Source of the DNA: Nitrospira sp. | GTDB lineage: Bacteria > Nitrospirota > Nitrospiria > Nitrospirales > Nitrospiraceae | Reading direction: 5' to 3' | DNA: 64,000 bases | Assembly (NCBI GenBank): GCA_024760545.1 | Contig: CP060501.1 | Coordinates: 2,331,501 to 2,395,500, forward strand | Part shown: piece by piece, positions 60,785 to 64,000 of the stretch | How the letters are laid out: each line of letters begins with the position of its first letter | Numbering within the stretch: the first letter of the stretch is position 1 | Program-made: the position numbers and the translations under genes | Notes under the pieces: model-generated | What the model saw: the letters and a program-made list of their open reading frames with translations, nothing else | What the model was told of the DNA's origin: nothing | Database searches by the model: none

Positions 60785-61294
60785 ATGACGACAGACAAGC
60801 GAGGGGTGGTTCTGGTGGGTCATGGCGGCATCCCCAAGGATTGTCCACAGGAATTGGTGACCAGACTGAAGCGGTTGGAAGCCCAACGGCGCGCCGCCAA
60901 ACAACCGCCATCCCAGGAAGAGCTCGAATTGGACACGAAGATCCGGCGTTGGCATAGGACCGCAGAAACGGACCCGTATCAAGCAGGTCTCGAGACAGTT
61001 GCCGCACGCCTTCGACCCCAGCTCGACGGCGCGCTGTTTGCCGTGGCCTATAACGAGTTTTGTGCGCCGACGTTGGAGGAATCGATCGAGTCGCTGATTA
61101 AGCAGGGCGCGACTCACATTACCGTGGCAACCACGATGTTCACCCCAGGAGGTTCACATTCGGAAGTCGAGATTCCTGAAATTCTCGATCATTTACGCCC
61201 ACAGTACCCTGGAGTCGAGCTGCGTTATGCCTGGCCATATGATCTTCAACTGGTCGCGACCACCTTGGCGGAACAGATTCGACAGCACTCCTAA
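60785..61294 (+). CDS. CbiX/SirB-like chelatase
   Basis: A 169-residue single-domain protein of the sirohydrochlorin cobalt/ferrochelatase group. RGVVLVGHGGIPKDC holds the first metal His. A second conserved region, THITVATTMFTPGGSHSEVE, holds another His with Glu. An insert with charged residues (PPSQEELELDTKIRRWHRTA) is unusual for short CbiX forms. GGAGGG precedes the ATG 8 bases after the DUF523 gene. Given the B12-dependent regulator nearby, cobalt insertion is attractive, but iron insertion cannot be excluded. Confidence 0.8.
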   Translation: MTTDKRGVVLVGHGGIPKDCPQELVTRLKRLEAQRRAAKQPPSQEELELDTKIRRWHRTAETDPYQAGLETVAARLRPQLDGALFAVAYNEFCAPTLEESIESLIKQGATHITVATTMFTPGGSHSEVEIPEILDHLRPQYPGVELRYAWPYDLQLVATTLAEQIRQHS

Positions 61295-61392
61295 GCACGT
61301 CCCATGCAAAGCTGTGAAAAGGCATGCCATGAGCCGGGCGAGCGGTGTAGAATGCCGGCGCCCATCGACTGCCACACGAAGGAGGATGACCG

Positions 61393-61968
61393 GTGATGCT
61401 TCGGGAACAATTGGCGAACGCGTTCCACGAGACCCAATCTTTTAAGTGGGATCGCGAGAACGGATTTAAGCTCGCATCGGGTGAAATGAGTCCATTCTAC
61501 GTCGATTGTCGCACACTCATGGCACATCCGGGAGCTCGCCGACTGGTCGGAGAGCTTGCCTATGAGGGTCTCGCCGGGATTGAATTTGATTGTCTGGGCG
61601 GCCTCGAGCTTGGAGCCATCGCTCTCTCCGCGACCATTTCTGATTTTGCCTATGCCGCCTCTCGTCAGCGCGTCTGGAGGACGTTCGTCGTACGAAAACA
61701 GGCCAAAGACCATGGATTGGGCAGACTGATTGAGGGCAGTATTCATCCTGGCGATCGAGCATTGATTGTCGACGATGTACTCACGAGCGGTGGGTCGGTG
61801 CTGAAGGCGATAGGCGTCGCGCGGGAAGCCCGCCTCAAAGTGGACCATGCGCTGGTGATCGTGGATCGCCAAGAACAGGATGGAAAAGCGCGACTAGAAA
61901 GAGAGGGGGTTCGGGTGCTGAGTCTTTTGACTATTCAGGATCTCATGCATGCCATGAAACACTCCTAA
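61393..61968 (+). CDS. pyrE: Orotate phosphoribosyltransferase
   Basis: A 191-residue enzyme converting orotate and PRPP to orotidine 5'-phosphate in pyrimidine synthesis. The PRPP-binding motif ALIVDDVLTSGGSVLKAIGV lies near residue 122 and the LASGEMSPFYVDCRTLMAHP loop near 29. AGGAGG is 7 nt before a GTG at 61393; an ATG follows directly at 61396. Slightly shorter than the E. coli enzyme. It ends the rightward gene run. Confidence 0.9.
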   Translation: MMLREQLANAFHETQSFKWDRENGFKLASGEMSPFYVDCRTLMAHPGARRLVGELAYEGLAGIEFDCLGGLELGAIALSATISDFAYAASRQRVWRTFVVRKQAKDHGLGRLIEGSIHPGDRALIVDDVLTSGGSVLKAIGVAREARLKVDHALVIVDRQEQDGKARLEREGVRVLSLLTIQDLMHAMKHS

Positions 61969-62004
61969 TACGACCGGCTGGACGACGCGGCGTTACGCTC
62001 CCAT

Positions 62005-62322
62005 TCATCTGCACTCGAACTGAATCCCCCATCGCCGCTCCTCCACAAGTTCCTGCGCTCCATCAAGGGGACTCACGACCCGAGTCCGTCCTTTTGCTTC
62101 TCCTTCGCGAACGACACTGTAGGGCTTGCCGTTGCATTTTTGCTTCATGAGGTCGAGGGCATCTTTGCGAAACGACGAAAGCATGTGGCCCTGACCATCT
62201 TTGAAGGGATAAATGACGACCCCACCCATGTCGTGTTCCTGAACGATCTTTGCCCCGTCGGCACAGCCTCCAAGAATCAGACAGGCCATTGCCGCTGCGG
62301 CTATGGGCCAAGGATTGATCAT
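62005..62322 (-). CDS. Lipoprotein
   Basis: A 105-residue protein. The signal sequence MINPWPIAAAAMACLILGGC has a lipobox (LGGC) with Cys20. The mature part is small and mixed alpha/beta (IVQEHDMGGVVIYPFKDGQG, then LMKQKCNGKPYSVVREGEAK). Its ATG overlaps the upstream stop (TAATG). Envelope-anchored; function unknown. The longer frame from 62433 overlaps the upstream gene and is not used. Confidence 0.72.
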   Translation of the reverse strand: MINPWPIAAAAMACLILGGCADGAKIVQEHDMGGVVIYPFKDGQGHMLSSFRKDALDLMKQKCNGKPYSVVREGEAKGRTRVVSPLDGAQELVEERRWGIQFECR

Positions 62323-63224
62323 TACCTTGAACTCACCCCGATCACGGTGGGCAACGGAATATGAGTACCTGCGGTTCCGCTGAACAAGCTCTTCCATGAA
62401 GCATGTCCCAGTATAGGCATGTCTTTCTGCCACAGCGACTCCAAAATTCGGACATCGGATGAGGACCCTCCATCCATCGCCATAGCCTGGCGCACAGCCA
62501 GAAACCCGTCCTTAAAGCACCGACCCAAATCGTACAGGGGGACAACCCCCAGACTCTTGAAGATGAGAATGTGTCCATTCTCGGCTTCGGCTACGATCGT
62601 CTGATAGGCATGTTTCCCGGTCTCGCGGACACGGATCTTCCCGGATTGATCGAGGAGCATCAGGGCCTGTGCGGCCTCCCGGTAAGGCGGTTGATCTTCG
62701 TCGAAGCTGTCCGATTCCAAATCAAGGACTCGGGCTTTTTTCACTCCCGTCATGGACGGTTCTGCCACAAACAACCCTTGCCACTGCGCGTGGCGCCGGC
62801 TTCCCAAAGAACGGCCATCTTTGTAAAGCAGACCGAGATAGGTGAAGTTTTCACGGAACAATCCCGCGTTGAACACCACATGATGGCCAGTGCGCTTTTG
62901 CCATTCCTCGATCGTGAGAGGGTGTGAAAGTCCCTCCTGTGCATAATGGTGGATCGAGAAGCGCGCACGTTCCGGGTCCATATCCACAACCAGCATGGTC
63001 GGCACGGTAGGACAAGAGTCTCCCGGCTTCCACACCGAGACCGTGAGGCCCTCAGACAGGCGCTCCCACGCAATATTCTGGGCTAGGCTCAGACTGGGCA
63101 ACAGGAACACGGCTAAAACGACGCAGCTCACCCCATGTGTGTTTCCATATGATCGACGGCATCGATCGATGTTGGGCCCTGCGGAGACCCAACGGTGGAG
63201 GGCATGCAGGTATCGACGGCTCAT
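62322..63224 (-). CDS. Phosphodiester glycosidase (NAGPA) family protein
   Basis: A 300-residue protein. A hydrophobic N-terminal segment (SCVVLAVFLLPSLSLAQN) targets it for export. The catalytic-fold blocks HHVVFNAGLFRENFTYLGLL and RQAMAMDGGSSSDVRILESL (the MDGGSSS motif) identify the NAGPA domain, which in other members hydrolyses sugar phosphodiesters of glycans or exopolysaccharide. The long N-terminus before the hydrophobic part means a later start is possible. It is coupled to the lipoprotein downstream. Confidence 0.8.
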   Translation of the reverse strand: MSRRYLHALHRWVSAGPNIDRCRRSYGNTHGVSCVVLAVFLLPSLSLAQNIAWERLSEGLTVSVWKPGDSCPTVPTMLVVDMDPERARFSIHHYAQEGLSHPLTIEEWQKRTGHHVVFNAGLFRENFTYLGLLYKDGRSLGSRRHAQWQGLFVAEPSMTGVKKARVLDLESDSFDEDQPPYREAAQALMLLDQSGKIRVRETGKHAYQTIVAEAENGHILIFKSLGVVPLYDLGRCFKDGFLAVRQAMAMDGGSSSDVRILESLWQKDMPILGHASWKSLFSGTAGTHIPLPTVIGVSSR

Positions 63225-63227
63225 GGT

Positions 63228-64000
63228 TCAGGATCGTTCTGGGAGTGATGGCTGCTCAATCGTCTCCGGTTGTTGATCGACTTTCGTCCGCTCGGCTGGC
63301 AGCAGGTCGAGCAGCTCGCGAACTTTGCCGGCTAAGGCCTCCGGCGTGAACGGCTTTTGCAGATACGCGCTGGCGGCATCACCGGCACCGATACCGACAT
63401 CATCCGTATATCCGGATATGAAGAGAAGCTTCAGTTCCGGCTTGATCACGCGAAGATGCCTGGCAAGTTCCGTCCCGCTCATGCCTGGCATGACAATATC
63501 TGTGAGTAACAGCTTGAGCTTCCCTATATAAGGTGTGGCCACGAGACACGCCTCGATACCGTTTCTCGCTTCGACGATTCGATACCCCAGCTTGCGAAGC
63601 TCATCACGAATCAGTACGCGAACACTTTCGTCATCCTCGACAAGGAGAATGGTTTCATGACCGCCCATCGATTGGAACGTCGCATTGACTCCCGATGGGG
63701 GTTCAACCTCGGTCATGACACGCGGGAGGTAGACATCGAACCGCGTCCCCTCTCCGATCTTGCTGGTCACATCCAATCCTCCACCGCTCTGGGTGACGAT
63801 GCCGAACACAGTCGACAGCCCAAGTCCCGTTCCCTTTCCTTCTTCCTTGGTCGTAAAGAATGGCTTGAAAATATGCGCTTGCACTTCAGGAGTCATTCCG
63901 CACCCGGTATCGGATACCGAAAGTCTCACGTACTCTCCGGGCAGTACCGGTCGCGCGTGGTAGGCCGGCGTGTGGTCGAGATCGATCGAAGCGGTTTCAA
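63228..64000 (-). CDS. Hybrid sensor histidine kinase, C-terminal part
   Basis: The frame is open past the right edge, so only the final 257 residues are seen. The HATPase end includes VSDTGCGMTPEVQAHIFKPF, FTTKEEGKGTGLGLSTVFGI (G1, F and G2 boxes). A receiver domain follows: TILLVEDDESVRVLIRDELR with acidic DD, LLLTDIVMPGMSGTELARHL with the phosphorylated Asp, and a Lys in SAYLQKPFTPEALAG. Likely a sensory kinase relaying to itself; the sensor part is outside the window. Confidence 0.92.
   Translation of the reverse strand, partial: ETASIDLDHTPAYHARPVLPGEYVRLSVSDTGCGMTPEVQAHIFKPFFTTKEEGKGTGLGLSTVFGIVTQSGGGLDVTSKIGEGTRFDVYLPRVMTEVEPPSGVNATFQSMGGHETILLVEDDESVRVLIRDELRKLGYRIVEARNGIEACLVATPYIGKLKLLLTDIVMPGMSGTELARHLRVIKPELKLLFISGYTDDVGIGAGDAASAYLQKPFTPEALAGKVRELLDLLPAERTKVDQQPETIEQPSLPERS

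Overview
The window looks like the chromosome of a comammox-type Nitrospira. The strongest marker is an intact AmoC (ammonia monooxygenase subunit C) gene on the minus strand at 51405-52214, standing alone without amoA or amoB and carrying all six predicted copper ligands. The other genes (CBS protein, short glucan phosphorylase, PEP synthase, ClpB/CbpA/CbpM, an NDH-2-like flavoprotein, many small Nitrospira-style secreted proteins) fit that lineage, but the species call is inference from gene content.

Layout. 1-7900: small conserved and secreted proteins, a CBS protein, alpha-glucan phosphorylase, and three decayed genes (a PEP synthase N-terminal scrap, a frameshifted small gene, an internally deleted diaminopimelate-dehydrogenase-like gene). 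8152-14680: chaperone and energy block clpB, ppsA, cbpA, cbpM. 15067-19509: an arsenic/mercury island next to tRNA-Lys, bounded by a 47-bp perfect direct repeat of the tRNA 3' half and preceded by a truncated tyrosine integrase. It carries arsR, arsI, arsC and acr3 plus two mercury-type small genes. 19552-23085: tRNA-Arg, a cysteine-cluster protein, HU, a MoaD-like carrier and rfbC.

23086-47629: a 24.5-kb element inserted in the 3' end of tRNA-Glu and bounded by a 16-bp direct repeat. It has a large serine integrase, a DnaB-like helicase, a DUF1376-type replication protein, an excisionase/AlpA-like HTH protein, a nuclease plus Ski2-like helicase pair resembling Hachiman/AbpAB defence systems, a second small serine recombinase, a type I restriction system made of HsdM, an HsdM-HsdS fusion and HsdR, several unknown genes, and a phage terminase small subunit. 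No capsid, tail or large terminase genes are seen. This set resembles a phage satellite (PICI-like) carrying defence cargo. When the two ends are joined in silico, the integrase frame runs through the attachment core and ends in an ATGA overlap with the gene just upstream of the terminase gene. attP therefore appears to lie inside the integrase gene, and integration replaces the protein's C-terminus.

47630-64000: resident chromosome. It holds small membrane proteins, a flavoprotein dehydrogenase, orphan amoC with its own promoter and terminator, and a divergent block beginning with a MerR/B12-binding (CarH/LitR-like) regulator. That block contains repeated operator-like sequences, two SUMF1-domain proteins, a TIGR01777 epimerase, a 33-residue membrane peptide, DNA photolyase, a DUF523-DUF1722 protein, a CbiX-like chelatase and pyrE. 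A light- or B12-responsive regulon is a reasonable reading. The window ends in a phosphodiester glycosidase, a lipoprotein and the 3' part of a hybrid histidine kinase.
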